A stretch of 64,000 bases of DNA from Rhodobacteraceae bacterium EL129 (GTDB lineage: Bacteria; Pseudomonadota; Alphaproteobacteria; Rhodobacterales; Rhodobacteraceae): NCBI GenBank assembly GCA_900313005.1, contig ONZJ01000002.1, forward strand, positions 1,130,973 to 1,194,972. Direction: 5' to 3'. The notes beneath the pieces are model-generated. The model ran no database searches. It was not told the origin of the DNA and worked only from the letters and a program-made list of their open reading frames with translations. A program made the translations under genes and the position numbers. Position 1 is the stretch's first letter. Each line of letters opens with the position of its first letter. Of this stretch, positions 53,280 through 62,033 are shown piece after piece.

Positions 53280-54776
53280 TCAGCCGTCGCGGCGCTCGTC
53301 AAAGCTTTGGGCGATGAAGGTGGGCATATGATCGCCCATGCCGACGGTGCGATTGTCGCCGCCGCCGCCACCACCGCCTGAACGTCCACGGCCACCGCGT
53401 TTGCCGCGGGATTTCTCGCGTGGCTTGTCGTCGGGGGTATCAGGCGTTGCAGCGGCGTGGGTGTCGGGTTTGACCTCTGGGGTCGCCTCAGCTGGGGTAT
53501 CCTCGGTGCGCGTCTCGTCGACCTTAGGCTTGTCCGATTTGCGTGACCGGCTGCGGCGTGGCTTCTTTTCGGTCTCGTCGGCAGGGGCCTGCGCGGCCTC
53601 GCTGGTCGCGTCTTCGGATGGGCTGGACGCCAGCGGGTTATCAAGCCGCGGGATTTCCTTTTGGATCAGGGCCTCAACCGCGGCCAGGGCCTTTTCGTCG
53701 CGTGGGTTGCACAGGGTGATGGCGGTGCCTTCGCGGCCTGCGCGGCCCGTGCGGCCAATCCGGTGCACATAGTCTTCGGGGTGGCCGGGGACGTCGAAGT
53801 TGAACACATGGCTGACAGCGGGCACATCAAGACCACGGGCGGCCACGTCTGAGGCCACCAGAAAGCGTAGTTCGCCTGCGCGGAACTGATCCAGCGTGCG
53901 TGTGCGCTGCGACTGGTCCAGGTCTCCGTGGATTGGCGCCGCGTCATATTTATATTTTTTCAACGATTTGGCGACAACATCTACATCAATCTTACGGTTG
54001 CAGAAGATGATCGCATTGGTGCATTTTTCGCCTTCAGAGTCGATCAGCGCGCGCAGCAATTTGCGCTTTTCGCTGTCGGCGCGATCCCGGCGCGAGCCTT
54101 TGAACATGGCCACGCCTTGTTCGATGGTTTCCGAGGCCGTCGCCTGTCGGGCCACTTCGACACGGGCGGGATTGCTGAGGAAGGTGTTGGTGATCCGTTC
54201 GATCTCGGGCGCCATGGTGGCCGAGAAGAACAGCGTTTGACGGGTAAAGGGTGTGAGGCCAAAGATGCGTTCGATATCGGGGATAAAGCCCATGTCGAGC
54301 ATCCGGTCGGCTTCGTCCACCACCATCACCTTGACGTCCGAGAGGATCAGCTTGCCACGCTCAAAATGGTCCAGCAGACGGCCCGGTGTGCAGATCAGCA
54401 CGTCGACACCTTTGTCGATGGCGGCGTCTTGTTCCTTGAAGGACACGCCGCCGATCAGCAGAGCCTTGTTCAGCTTGAGGTATTTGGAATAGGTGTCGAA
54501 GTTTTCCGCCACCTGAGCGGCCAATTCGCGCGTCGGGCACAGCACCAGCGAGCGCGGCATCCGGGCGCGGGCGCGGCCACGGGCCAGCAACGACAGCATC
54601 GGCAATGTGAACGACGCGGTTTTCCCGGTGCCGGTCTGGGCGATGCCCAGGACGTCGCGGCCTTCGAGGGCCGGCGGAATAGCGCCTTCTTGAATGGGGG
54701 TGGGCTCCTCGTAACCTGCATCTGCAATGGCTTTGAGGACTTTTGGATTGAGGCTGAGCTCTGAAAATTTTGTCAT
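53280..54776 (-). CDS. DEAD-box RNA helicase (RhlE-like)
   Basis: A 498-aa ATP-dependent RNA helicase. It has the Q motif PTPIQEGAIPPAL, Walker A AQTGTGKTASF near residue 45, DEAD box VDEADRMLDMGF near 154, SAT, and the C-terminal domain motifs with HRIGRTGRAGREG. From about residue 395 the tail is low complexity, Lys/Arg/Glu/Pro-rich, then Arg-Gly-Gly-rich (RGKRGGRGRSGGGGGGG), a likely RNA-binding region. The 191-base region upstream has no gene and may hold a long 5' leader, as in cold-shock helicases. Confidence 0.93.
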   Translation of the reverse strand: MTKFSELSLNPKVLKAIADAGYEEPTPIQEGAIPPALEGRDVLGIAQTGTGKTASFTLPMLSLLARGRARARMPRSLVLCPTRELAAQVAENFDTYSKYLKLNKALLIGGVSFKEQDAAIDKGVDVLICTPGRLLDHFERGKLILSDVKVMVVDEADRMLDMGFIPDIERIFGLTPFTRQTLFFSATMAPEIERITNTFLSNPARVEVARQATASETIEQGVAMFKGSRRDRADSEKRKLLRALIDSEGEKCTNAIIFCNRKIDVDVVAKSLKKYKYDAAPIHGDLDQSQRTRTLDQFRAGELRFLVASDVAARGLDVPAVSHVFNFDVPGHPEDYVHRIGRTGRAGREGTAITLCNPRDEKALAAVEALIQKEIPRLDNPLASSPSEDATSEAAQAPADETEKKPRRSRSRKSDKPKVDETRTEDTPAEATPEVKPDTHAAATPDTPDDKPREKSRGKRGGRGRSGGGGGGGDNRTVGMGDHMPTFIAQSFDERRDG

Positions 54777-54967
54777 GTGTATCCGTTATTTACGGACACA
54801 TTCTGGCCCGTACGTCGAAAAGGACAGGCCCGTATGGCCCAGCAAACGTCTGCATTGGTGTCCTTAAGGGCAGCATATAGCGCCAGAACCCTGCAAGGGC
54901 AATGCGTGCTGAGCCTCGCGCGACAATCAACAGCAAAGCGGCAGTATTGTTGCCAGATTGTCAGCAG

Positions 54968-55927
54968 TTAAGCGTGTTCGGGGAAATGCCGCGCGCGTTT
55001 GTCATCCAGATCCAGCGTGAGCCCTTGCAAAAGGTTGTGATCCATCAGCCGTTCACGCAAAGCGCTGTTGGCGGTGCAGACTTCATCATAAAACGCGCGC
55101 AGGGCGGGTTCTCCGCCTTCCGTCTCGATCATCGAGAAAAGCGCGTTCATGTTCACGCCGGCCCCGTCCGCCGTGGGCACAGGTTTCAGCTCGGAGCGAT
55201 ACGAACCGCGCTCCAGCCGAAAGGCATAGGCGGCGCGGAATTCCTCCCACGAGGGCGCGTGCATGTGGCACAGCAGCGTGCCCGTGAGTTCGGCCGCGTT
55301 GTCGTCCATCTCGCCTTGGACAAAGGCGTTGTGGATGCGCAGCGACAGTTTCTCAATCCCGGTGCGGACAAAGATTTTGCCGGCCACATGGCTGAGAAAC
55401 CCTCCGTTGAGAAATTCGCCATATGTCGGATAGATCGCGGCAGTTTGCGCGCGCCGCGGCTTTTGCAGACGCGCGAAACTTTTGAACCAGGTTTGAGCGG
55501 ATGTGCCGGGGTGATCGGGGTCTGGGGCCAGCGCCTCAACGGGACGCACGCGGGCGCTGATCACATCGTCGTCCAGCATGGCCAGTTGCCCGGGCAGGGG
55601 GCTTTGAGGCCAGAGGAATTCGTCCACATCAATATGGGCCAGCCAATCCACACCCGGGCCGCGACGATAGCAGCGCGTGGCATTGGCGGTTTGACGGGCT
55701 TGATGCTTTTCGGGACGGCCCTTGCGGCGTTTCCAATAGCCATCATCACATTCGATCACCCGGCATTTGGAGTGTGCCTTGAGGGCCGCGAAAGCCTGCG
55801 GATTCGCATCGTCCAGATAAACAATCACCCGGTGTGCGCCCAGATCGAGGTGATGGGCGGCAAACGTCAGGATATCCTTGGCCGGAGCCTTGATGGTGGA
55901 GACAATGCCCCAGGTTGGATCGTTCAT
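54968..55927 (-). CDS. Glycosyltransferase family 2-like protein
   Basis: A 319-aa protein of the small GT-A type: an N-terminal GIVSTIKAPAKDILTFAAHHLDLGAHRVIVYLDD start and the metal-binding D-V-D-E-F motif in WLAHIDVDEFLWP near residue 98. The His/Trp-rich C-terminal part includes HMHAPSWEEFRAAY. It resembles the Glyco_tranf_2_4 group seen in roseobacter exopolysaccharide loci. No other glycan gene is adjacent. Confidence 0.82.
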   Translation of the reverse strand: MNDPTWGIVSTIKAPAKDILTFAAHHLDLGAHRVIVYLDDANPQAFAALKAHSKCRVIECDDGYWKRRKGRPEKHQARQTANATRCYRRGPGVDWLAHIDVDEFLWPQSPLPGQLAMLDDDVISARVRPVEALAPDPDHPGTSAQTWFKSFARLQKPRRAQTAAIYPTYGEFLNGGFLSHVAGKIFVRTGIEKLSLRIHNAFVQGEMDDNAAELTGTLLCHMHAPSWEEFRAAYAFRLERGSYRSELKPVPTADGAGVNMNALFSMIETEGGEPALRAFYDEVCTANSALRERLMDHNLLQGLTLDLDDKRARHFPEHA

Positions 55928-55978
55928 ATGGGGCAGAGTGCGTCAGGGGCGGACGGGGTGCAAGAGGGAGTGTTTAAA

Positions 55979-56015
55979 GCAAGATGACGGGGGGCGCGGC
56001 TCTGCTTCATCTTGC
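55979..56015 (-). terminator. Hairpin after prfC, likely terminator
   Basis: Read on the minus strand, GCAAGATGA (56015-56007) pairs perfectly with TCATCTTGC (55987-55979) across a 19-base loop, 30 bases after the prfC stop, followed by TTTAAA. The first arm overlaps the dispersed 19-mer at 56007-56025. Confidence 0.5.
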
Positions 56016-56025
56016 CAAAAATACT
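56007..56025 (-). repeat. Post-stop 19-mer motif, copy 2
   Basis: On the minus strand AGTATTTTTGGCAAGATGA lies about 20 bases downstream of the prfC stop codon and matches 17 of 19 bases of the motif at 2261-2279, in the same relation to its upstream gene. Here it forms the left arm of a hairpin. Confidence 0.5.
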
Positions 56026-56044
56026 CAATATCCGACCGGTCTTG

Positions 56045-57652
56045 TCAGACCATCATCTCCTTGGTGGCGCTTAATGTCACATCGGGATAATCGCGTTCCA
56101 CCCGGTCGATGTCCCATTGCAGACGGGTCAGGTAAACCACGTCGCCGTCATTGTCGTGAGCGATGTGCTGCTTGTTGGCATTGATAAATTTATCAACGGC
56201 TTGTGTGTCGCCCTTCACCCAACGAGCCGAGGTAAACTGCGATTGCTCGAACCGCACAGGCAGGCCGTATTCCAGCTCGATCCGGGAGCCCAGAACTTCG
56301 AATTGCAGCGCCCCCACGACGCCCACGATGAAGCCCGACCCAAATGACGGTTTGAACACTTTGGCAGCACCTTCTTCGGCAAATTGCATCAGCGCTTTTT
56401 CCAGGTGTTTGGCCTTCATCGGATCGCCTGCGCGGGCCTGTTGCAGCAGTTCCGGCGCGAAGGAGGGGATGCCGGTCACGCGAAGGGCTTCGCCTTCGGT
56501 CAGCGTGTCGCCGATGCGCAGCTGGCCGTGGTTGGGGATGCCAATGATGTCGCCGGCGTGGGCCTCTTCGGCCAACTCGCGGTCCGAGGCCAGAAACAGC
56601 ACCGGGTTGGTGATCGCCATGGGTTTTTTCGAGCGCACATGGGTCAGTTTCATGCCACGTTTGAAGTGGCCCGAGGCGAGGCGTACGAACGCCACGCGGT
56701 CGCGGTGTTTGGGGTCCATATTGGCCTGCACTTTGAAGACAAAGCCAGCGACCTTGGTTTCTTCGGGGGATATTTGACGGGGTTCGGCCGATTGCGGCTG
56801 TGGTTCCGGGCCGAAGTCAGCGATGCCGTTCATCAGCTCCTTGACGCCAAACGAGTTGATGGCCGAGCCGAACCAGATCGGTGTCATATGCCCTTCGAGC
56901 ACCGCTTGGGTGTCCAGTGTGGGCAGCAGTTCGCGGGCCATTTCGACCTCTTCGCGCAGCTGCTCGATGAGGTTTTCGGGCACGTGATCGGCGAGTTTGG
57001 GATCGTCGAGGCCGTTGATTTCAACCGTTTCCGCGACCTTGTTGCGATCGGCGCGATCCATCAGTTCCAGCCGGTCATTCAGCAGATCATAACAGCCGAT
57101 GAAATCGCGACCCACACCGATGGGCCAACTGGCCGGGGTCACGTCGATGGCTAGGTTTTCCTGAATTTCGTCAATGATCTCAAACGTATCGCGGCTCTCG
57201 CGGTCCATCTTGTTACAAAACGTCAGGATCGGCAGATCGCGCAGGCGGCAAACCTCAAACAGTTTCTGCGTCTGGCTTTCCACGCCCTTCGCGCCGTCGA
57301 TCACCATCACGGCTGCGTCCACGGCGGTGAGCGTGCGATAGGTGTCTTCCGAGAAGTCCGAGTGGCCGGGGGTGTCGACCAGATTGAAGCGGAACTGTTT
57401 GAAATCAAATGACATCGCCGAGGCCGAGACGGAGATGCCGCGGTCTTTCTCCATCTGCATGAAGTCCGAGCGCGTGCGACGCGCCTCGCCCTTGGCCCGC
57501 ACCTGACCGGCCATCTGAATCGCCCCGCCAAAGAGCAGAAACTTCTCGGTCAGCGTGGTCTTGCCCGCATCCGGGTGCGAGATGATCGCAAAGGTACGGC
57601 GGCGGGCAATTTCAGCCGGCAATGCGGGGCGGTTTGAGGCGGTGTCTAACAT
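56045..57652 (-). CDS. prfC: Peptide chain release factor 3
   Basis: A 535-aa translational GTPase that recycles RF1/RF2. G1 is AIISHPDAGKTTLTEKF near residue 22, the SDFMQMEKDRGISV switch follows, G3 is VDTPGHSDFSEDTYR, and G4 is FCNKMDRES. Homology begins at ATG 57652 (MLDTASNRP); an upstream in-frame start would add 12 residues. Length matches E. coli RF3 (529 aa). Confidence 0.96.
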   Translation of the reverse strand: MLDTASNRPALPAEIARRRTFAIISHPDAGKTTLTEKFLLFGGAIQMAGQVRAKGEARRTRSDFMQMEKDRGISVSASAMSFDFKQFRFNLVDTPGHSDFSEDTYRTLTAVDAAVMVIDGAKGVESQTQKLFEVCRLRDLPILTFCNKMDRESRDTFEIIDEIQENLAIDVTPASWPIGVGRDFIGCYDLLNDRLELMDRADRNKVAETVEINGLDDPKLADHVPENLIEQLREEVEMARELLPTLDTQAVLEGHMTPIWFGSAINSFGVKELMNGIADFGPEPQPQSAEPRQISPEETKVAGFVFKVQANMDPKHRDRVAFVRLASGHFKRGMKLTHVRSKKPMAITNPVLFLASDRELAEEAHAGDIIGIPNHGQLRIGDTLTEGEALRVTGIPSFAPELLQQARAGDPMKAKHLEKALMQFAEEGAAKVFKPSFGSGFIVGVVGALQFEVLGSRIELEYGLPVRFEQSQFTSARWVKGDTQAVDKFINANKQHIAHDNDGDVVYLTRLQWDIDRVERDYPDVTLSATKEMMV

Positions 57653-57700
57653 GGGGTGGCATATAGGTGGTGTGGGTGGGTAGAGCAAATGGTTTGCGTG

Positions 57701-58789
57701 TTATGGTCCGATCACCGGGGGTGTTGGCGGTGCAGTGGTGAGCATGGACCAGATGTTACTGATCATCGTCGCGCCTTCCGGGCCGAAGATGTAGGCCGAT
57801 ACACCCGCGATGGCCGTCGCACCTGCGCCGCCCAAAGCACTGACCATTATCTGTGATTTTGGGCTAGGCAGGTCTGTTATAAGTGCGGTGAGCCTTTCGA
57901 TTTCCTGCCTCTGCGCTTCGATTGTCGCCTGCAGTGCAGCTATTTTTTCCGGATCACTGGCGGCGTTTTCGATGGAATCCGCGAGAGTGTCAAAGGCATC
58001 AGCCACGGCATCAAATGCTTGGCCTTCGTCGCTGGTGTTGAGGCCGGATTGGTTGTGATAGGCCGCCACGGCTGCGCGGATTTGTGTGGCAGCGAAGTGT
58101 GCGGATTCGGAGGCGGCTGGAGCTGTATCGAGAAGGAAAGTGACCTGTGCTGGCAGGTTCCCGGGGCGGTTTTGCTGTGACGTTGTCTCAAAGGTTTTCT
58201 TATTAGGCTTAAGAGAGTCTTTGTCAGTGCTTAATTGTGCGTCTTCCTCAATATCCAATTCGGGCCAGTGTTCCGGGCGGGTGAGGTGATCAGGCAGGAG
58301 TGTACCGCTGTCGCCCAGCATTGTGTCCAGTTGTTTTTGATTAAGATTGGCTGTGTCGCTGAGGTCCGTCACCACAGGCATGCTGTAACCGTTTGATCCC
58401 GTCCCACCGGTGATCGTTCGGACGTCTGCCCCTTGCAGGTCCGCCTCTCGCAGGTCTGCCCCTTGCAGGCCTGCGCTCCGGAGGTCTGCCCCTTGCAGGT
58501 TCGCCTCTTGCAGGTCCACACCAGACAGGTCGGCCTCGAGCAGGTCCGCCTGCTGTAGGTTCGCTCCCCGCAGTGACGCTCCATATAGGCCCGCCCCCTG
58601 TAGGATTGCTCCCTGTAGGTTTACGAAATCTAAAGGTATGGGGCGATCTGACTTTAACAAACCTGTCACCCCAAAAATATTGCGAGCTAAAATACCGGAT
58701 AAGTCAGGAATAAAATTAGCCCTTTGGCGCTGCGCGTTCCAAGCCTTCACGCCTTCAAGCAGCCATTCGATGTGTTGTGGATTCGCCAT
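57701..58789 (-). CDS. Pentapeptide-repeat protein with coiled coil and membrane tail
   Basis: A 362-aa protein in four parts: an N-terminal helical cap (1-54, MANPQHIEWLLEGVKAWNAQ), about 14 pentapeptide repeats of A(D/N)LxG type (56-125, a right-handed quadrilateral helix), a polar middle region, a coiled-coil-like segment IAALQATIEAQRQEIERLT (near 290-310) and a C-terminal Gly/Ala-rich hydrophobic segment (near 318-350). The underlying DNA shows a matching 15-bp periodicity. Similar modular pentapeptide proteins occur in several alphaproteobacteria; function unknown. Confidence 0.85.
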   Translation of the reverse strand: MANPQHIEWLLEGVKAWNAQRQRANFIPDLSGILARNIFGVTGLLKSDRPIPLDFVNLQGAILQGAGLYGASLRGANLQQADLLEADLSGVDLQEANLQGADLRSAGLQGADLREADLQGADVRTITGGTGSNGYSMPVVTDLSDTANLNQKQLDTMLGDSGTLLPDHLTRPEHWPELDIEEDAQLSTDKDSLKPNKKTFETTSQQNRPGNLPAQVTFLLDTAPAASESAHFAATQIRAAVAAYHNQSGLNTSDEGQAFDAVADAFDTLADSIENAASDPEKIAALQATIEAQRQEIERLTALITDLPSPKSQIMVSALGGAGATAIAGVSAYIFGPEGATMISNIWSMLTTAPPTPPVIGP

Positions 58790-58842
58790 GCCTTGCCTCT
58801 TGGTTCAAGGGCAGAGTGCATCAACGCAAAGGGGTGTCAACC

Positions 58843-59856
58843 TTACCGGGTGGAGGCGCGGCGGAGGATTTCGGCGACGTCGAGGTCTTTGAGCAGTTTC
58901 TCTTCGACTTCGAATTCCATATGGGGCCGGGCGGTGTGGCCGGAGCGATCTGAAGAGAGCGAGGCTGAGACGTCATCGGGCAGAAATTGCCGGGTGCGGG
59001 TGTCGACCAGCAAGGTTTCGGCGGCGATGCCTTCGGCATAGATAATCTGGTGTTCATCAAAGAGCAGCTGGAAGTAATCGACAAATCCGCCATCCTCGAC
59101 CCGGACACTGTCGCCGTTGATCAGGTGACGCGCGCGTACCAGTACTTCGTGACGCCCCGCGCCCAGCTTGTCGGAGCGTTGATAGATGAATAATCGGTGA
59201 TCGGGGCTGACCAGCAGGTCGTTTTCATTGTGCAGCGTGCCCGCACGAATGCGGATCGGGGCGAAATCGCCCACGGCGCGCACGGTCGATTGGCCCACCC
59301 AACGCAGCTTTTGGACGCCGTCGTCGCGGGTCAGGATGGTATCGCCGATCTGAAGCTCTTCCACCGGCTTCTGTGCGCCCGACGACAGGGTGATATGCGT
59401 GCCGCGGGTGAATGACACACAGGCGACTTCGGCATATTTCTGGCGCGCCACATCGCGGTCAAATCCAACCAGGGCATATCCGGTGCGCGGGGTGATTGCA
59501 GCAAGGGGCAGGGCATACACCTCGGCCACATCGCCGTTGTCATCGACCTCGACCAGCACCAGCATTTCGGTTGTGGAGCCGTTTGCGGACATCAACGTCA
59601 GGCAACTGTCGAGATGCACGGTGGCGCCGGGACGCCCCAGATCGGTGTCGGAGGCGACCTTGAAGTGACCGCCTGCATCCGCGATCAGCGAGAGGCGATA
59701 GGGCTTGGCATTGCGGTGCAGTTCGTAGGTGTCATCGAGGTCCAATTCGTCGGCAAAGGAAATGGGATCGCCCAGATTGGCCCCATTGACGACTGTGAAG
59801 TCGTAGGCCTGAAACACGCGAATGGATTGTGCTGGTTTCGACGTATTGCCTGACAT
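58843..59856 (-). CDS. Hint-domain protein (Ser variant)
   Basis: A 337-aa protein. Residues about 1-135 are a beta-rich N-terminal region; about 146-290 is a Hedgehog/intein (Hint) domain recognisable by CVSFTRGTHITLSSG, PVEELQIGDTILTRDDGVQKLRWVGQ, LLVSPDHRLFI and the FDEHQIIYAEG end block. The usual nucleophile motif C-F-T-P-G-T is changed to S148-F-T-R-G-T, with a Cys two residues earlier (C146). Autoprocessing is therefore doubtful or Ser-dependent. There is no signal peptide; such proteins in Rhodobacteraceae often leave by type I secretion. Confidence 0.82.
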   Translation of the reverse strand: MSGNTSKPAQSIRVFQAYDFTVVNGANLGDPISFADELDLDDTYELHRNAKPYRLSLIADAGGHFKVASDTDLGRPGATVHLDSCLTLMSANGSTTEMLVLVEVDDNGDVAEVYALPLAAITPRTGYALVGFDRDVARQKYAEVACVSFTRGTHITLSSGAQKPVEELQIGDTILTRDDGVQKLRWVGQSTVRAVGDFAPIRIRAGTLHNENDLLVSPDHRLFIYQRSDKLGAGRHEVLVRARHLINGDSVRVEDGGFVDYFQLLFDEHQIIYAEGIAAETLLVDTRTRQFLPDDVSASLSSDRSGHTARPHMEFEVEEKLLKDLDVAEILRRASTR

Positions 59857-60013
59857 GAACGCCCTGTATCACCTTTTACACACCGCCCTACGGGCGCTTG
59901 TGCTTGTCGTAAGGTAAGATTGTGTCAGCATGTGGTCAACGCCCGGGTGTTTTACTGGCGCTCTCGCGCGGCAGGGTGTACCCGTTTAAGGCAAAGCGAA
60001 ACAGGAGGATGAC

Positions 60014-60793
60014 ATGGATTTAGGGATCAAAGGCAAGCGGGCGCTGGTGTGTGCGTCTTCCAAAGGCTTGGGGCTGGGCTGCGCGCGGGCGCTGGCCGAG
60101 GCCGGTGTGAACCTTGTGATGAATGCCCGCGGGGCTGAGGCGCTGGAGGCATCTGCGCAGGCGATTCGAGATGAATTTGGTGTGGATGTTCAAACTGTTG
60201 CAGTGGATGTGACCACGGCTGAGGGGCAGGCCGCTGTGCTGGCTGCTGCCGGTGACGTGGACATTCTGGTGAACAACGCCGGCGGGCCACCCCCCGGCAT
60301 GTGGTCAGACTGGGACCGCGATGATTTCATTGCCGCGTTGGACGCCAATATGCTGACGCCGATTGCGTTCATGAAGGCCCTGTTGCCCGGCATGATGGAA
60401 CGTGGCTGGGGTCGGGTGGTTAACATCACATCGGTGTCTGTGAAAGCACCTGTTCCGGTGCTGGGTCTGTCCAATTCGGCACGTGCTGGTCTGACGGGTT
60501 ATGTGGCGGGCACCTCGCGGCAGGTGGCCGGATCAGGTGTGACGATCAACAACCTGCAACCGGGTCTACACGCCACTGATCGCGCCGTTTCGTTGGATGC
60601 CGGCGTGTCCAAGGCGCAGGGCATTTCGATGGAAGAGGCCAAGGCGCAGCGCGCGGCCACCATTCCTGTGGGACGCTATGGCACCATCGACGAATTCGGT
60701 GCCACCTGTGCCTTTATGTGTTCGCAGAATGCCGGGTTCATGGTGGGGCAGAACGTCCTGCTGGATGGCGGCGCCACCAACACCACGATGTAA
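60014..60793 (+). CDS. Atypical short-chain dehydrogenase/reductase
   Basis: A 259-aa Rossmann protein. Cofactor loop CASSKGLGLGCARALAEAG near residue 13, NNAGGPPPG near 87, and Ser140 in NITSVS are present. However, the catalytic YxxxK is replaced by S153-N-S-A-R157 (GLSNSARAGL). The C-terminal QNVLLDGGATN is normal. It may bind NAD(P) and a substrate but work by another mechanism or not at all. AGGAGGATGAC precedes the start. The next gene starts five bases after its stop. Confidence 0.85.
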   Translation: MDLGIKGKRALVCASSKGLGLGCARALAEAGVNLVMNARGAEALEASAQAIRDEFGVDVQTVAVDVTTAEGQAAVLAAAGDVDILVNNAGGPPPGMWSDWDRDDFIAALDANMLTPIAFMKALLPGMMERGWGRVVNITSVSVKAPVPVLGLSNSARAGLTGYVAGTSRQVAGSGVTINNLQPGLHATDRAVSLDAGVSKAQGISMEEAKAQRAATIPVGRYGTIDEFGATCAFMCSQNAGFMVGQNVLLDGGATNTTM

Positions 60794-60797
60794 GCCT

Positions 60798-61913
60798 ATG
60801 ACAAGCAAGGGAACTTCTCTGGCGGATGAGCTGTTCAATGCGCAGAAGGTCACAGCATTGGCCGCGCGGTTTGCAGCGCCATTTGAGGCGTCGAGCTATG
60901 TCGCGGATGTGATGGACCGGCTGCCCGGGCTGGAGCTGAAGGCGCGAATGGACTGGATGGCGGAGTGTTTTGTCACCCATCTGCCCGCGAACTTCCCCAA
61001 GGCCGTGGCGGCCATTCGGGCCGCGTTGCCGGCCCCTTTGGACCCCGGTTTGTCTGATGATGATTTCGGTGATTTCATTTATGCGCCTTTGGGCGAATAT
61101 GCGGTGAAAGCGGGGTTGGAAGACCATCCTGATCTGGCGCTGGATTTGATCGAGGATCTGACCCAGCGGTTTTCCATGGAATGGGCGATCCGGCCCTTCT
61201 GGATCCGTTGGCCTGAGAAATGTCAGGCGCGCATGGACGCTTGGGTGCAGCATGACAGCTATCATGTGCGGCGGCTGGTGTCCGAGGGGACACGGCCGAA
61301 GCTGCCCTGGGGTTTGGGCATTGGGCAGAGTGCGGGAGAAACGCTGAAATGGCTGGATGTGTTACATGCTGATCGCACAAGGTTCGTGACAAGATCGGTC
61401 GCCAACCATTTGAATGATATATCTAAAACTGATCCAGATGTCGTGGTATCGCGGTTGCAGGCATGGGCCGCACAAGCGCGGCAATCCCCCAAAGAGCTGG
61501 ACTGGATCACCCGTCACACCCTGCGCGGATTGATCAAATCCGGCCACCCCGACGCGTTGGCGATGTTGGGCTATGACCCTAAGGCCGAGGTGAGCGCCAA
61601 GCTGAGCCTGACCCCTCAGACGATCCCCGTTGGCGACACGCTTGCGCTGAAGATTGACCTGCAAGGCCCGCCCGGGCTGCCTGTCATGGTGGATTATGTG
61701 CTGCAGTTGCACCGTCCCACGGGCAAGCCGGGGGTGAAGGTGTTTAAGCTTAAGCAGAGCAAGCTGGACGCCTCAGGCCAGTTGCATTTAACCAAATCAC
61801 AGCGATTGCAGGTGGGGCTGAGCAGCTATCGTCTCTATCCCGGCGCGCAAAAACTGTTGGTGCAGGTCAATGGTGTGATCCGGGCCGAAGCCGACTTTGA
61901 GGTTTCTGCCTGA
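60798..61913 (+). CDS. HEAT-repeat DNA alkylation repair-like protein
   Basis: A 371-aa all-helical protein of the AlkC/AlkD type, with FWIRWPEKCQARMDAWVQHDSYHVRRLVSEG near residue 132 and helical repeats up to about 260. A C-terminal beta-rich domain follows (about 270-371, with KLSLTPQTIPVGDTLALKIDL), an Ig-like module found in AlkC-type members. ATG 60798 is chosen; the frame is open further upstream into the SDR gene. It is probably cotranscribed with that gene. This is the second such protein in the window. Confidence 0.8.
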   Translation: MTSKGTSLADELFNAQKVTALAARFAAPFEASSYVADVMDRLPGLELKARMDWMAECFVTHLPANFPKAVAAIRAALPAPLDPGLSDDDFGDFIYAPLGEYAVKAGLEDHPDLALDLIEDLTQRFSMEWAIRPFWIRWPEKCQARMDAWVQHDSYHVRRLVSEGTRPKLPWGLGIGQSAGETLKWLDVLHADRTRFVTRSVANHLNDISKTDPDVVVSRLQAWAAQARQSPKELDWITRHTLRGLIKSGHPDALAMLGYDPKAEVSAKLSLTPQTIPVGDTLALKIDLQGPPGLPVMVDYVLQLHRPTGKPGVKVFKLKQSKLDASGQLHLTKSQRLQVGLSSYRLYPGAQKLLVQVNGVIRAEADFEVSA

Positions 61914-61977
61914 GACCTGCACTCAACTGCACGGGTCATCACATTTGCGTTGATCCAAACATTCTCACTGGTGCGGT

Positions 61978-62026
61978 GGTCTCTCTCTGCTAAGCACCTG
62001 CGAACGCGACCCCGTTGAGAGAGACC
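61978..62026 (+). promoter_or_regulatory. Hairpin leader of the symporter gene
   Basis: A perfect 10-bp inverted repeat GGTCTCTCTC (61978-61987) and GAGAGAGACC (62017-62026), loop 29 bases, ends eight bases before the ATG. The right arm contains the only purine-rich tract that could serve as Shine-Dalgarno, so the fold would block ribosome binding. This looks like a translational switch (thermosensor or small-RNA target). Confidence 0.5.
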
Positions 62027-62033
62027 AAAGCCC

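Noticed and set aside
54902..55987. 361-codon plus-strand frame opposite the family 2 glycosyltransferase
   Set aside because: Complement of a gene with clear DVDEF motif; its product has no recognisable domain.
58425..58620. Tandem 15-bp DNA repeats resembling a repeat array
   Set aside because: They encode the pentapeptide repeats in frame; there are no spacers, so not a CRISPR array or a separate repeat element.
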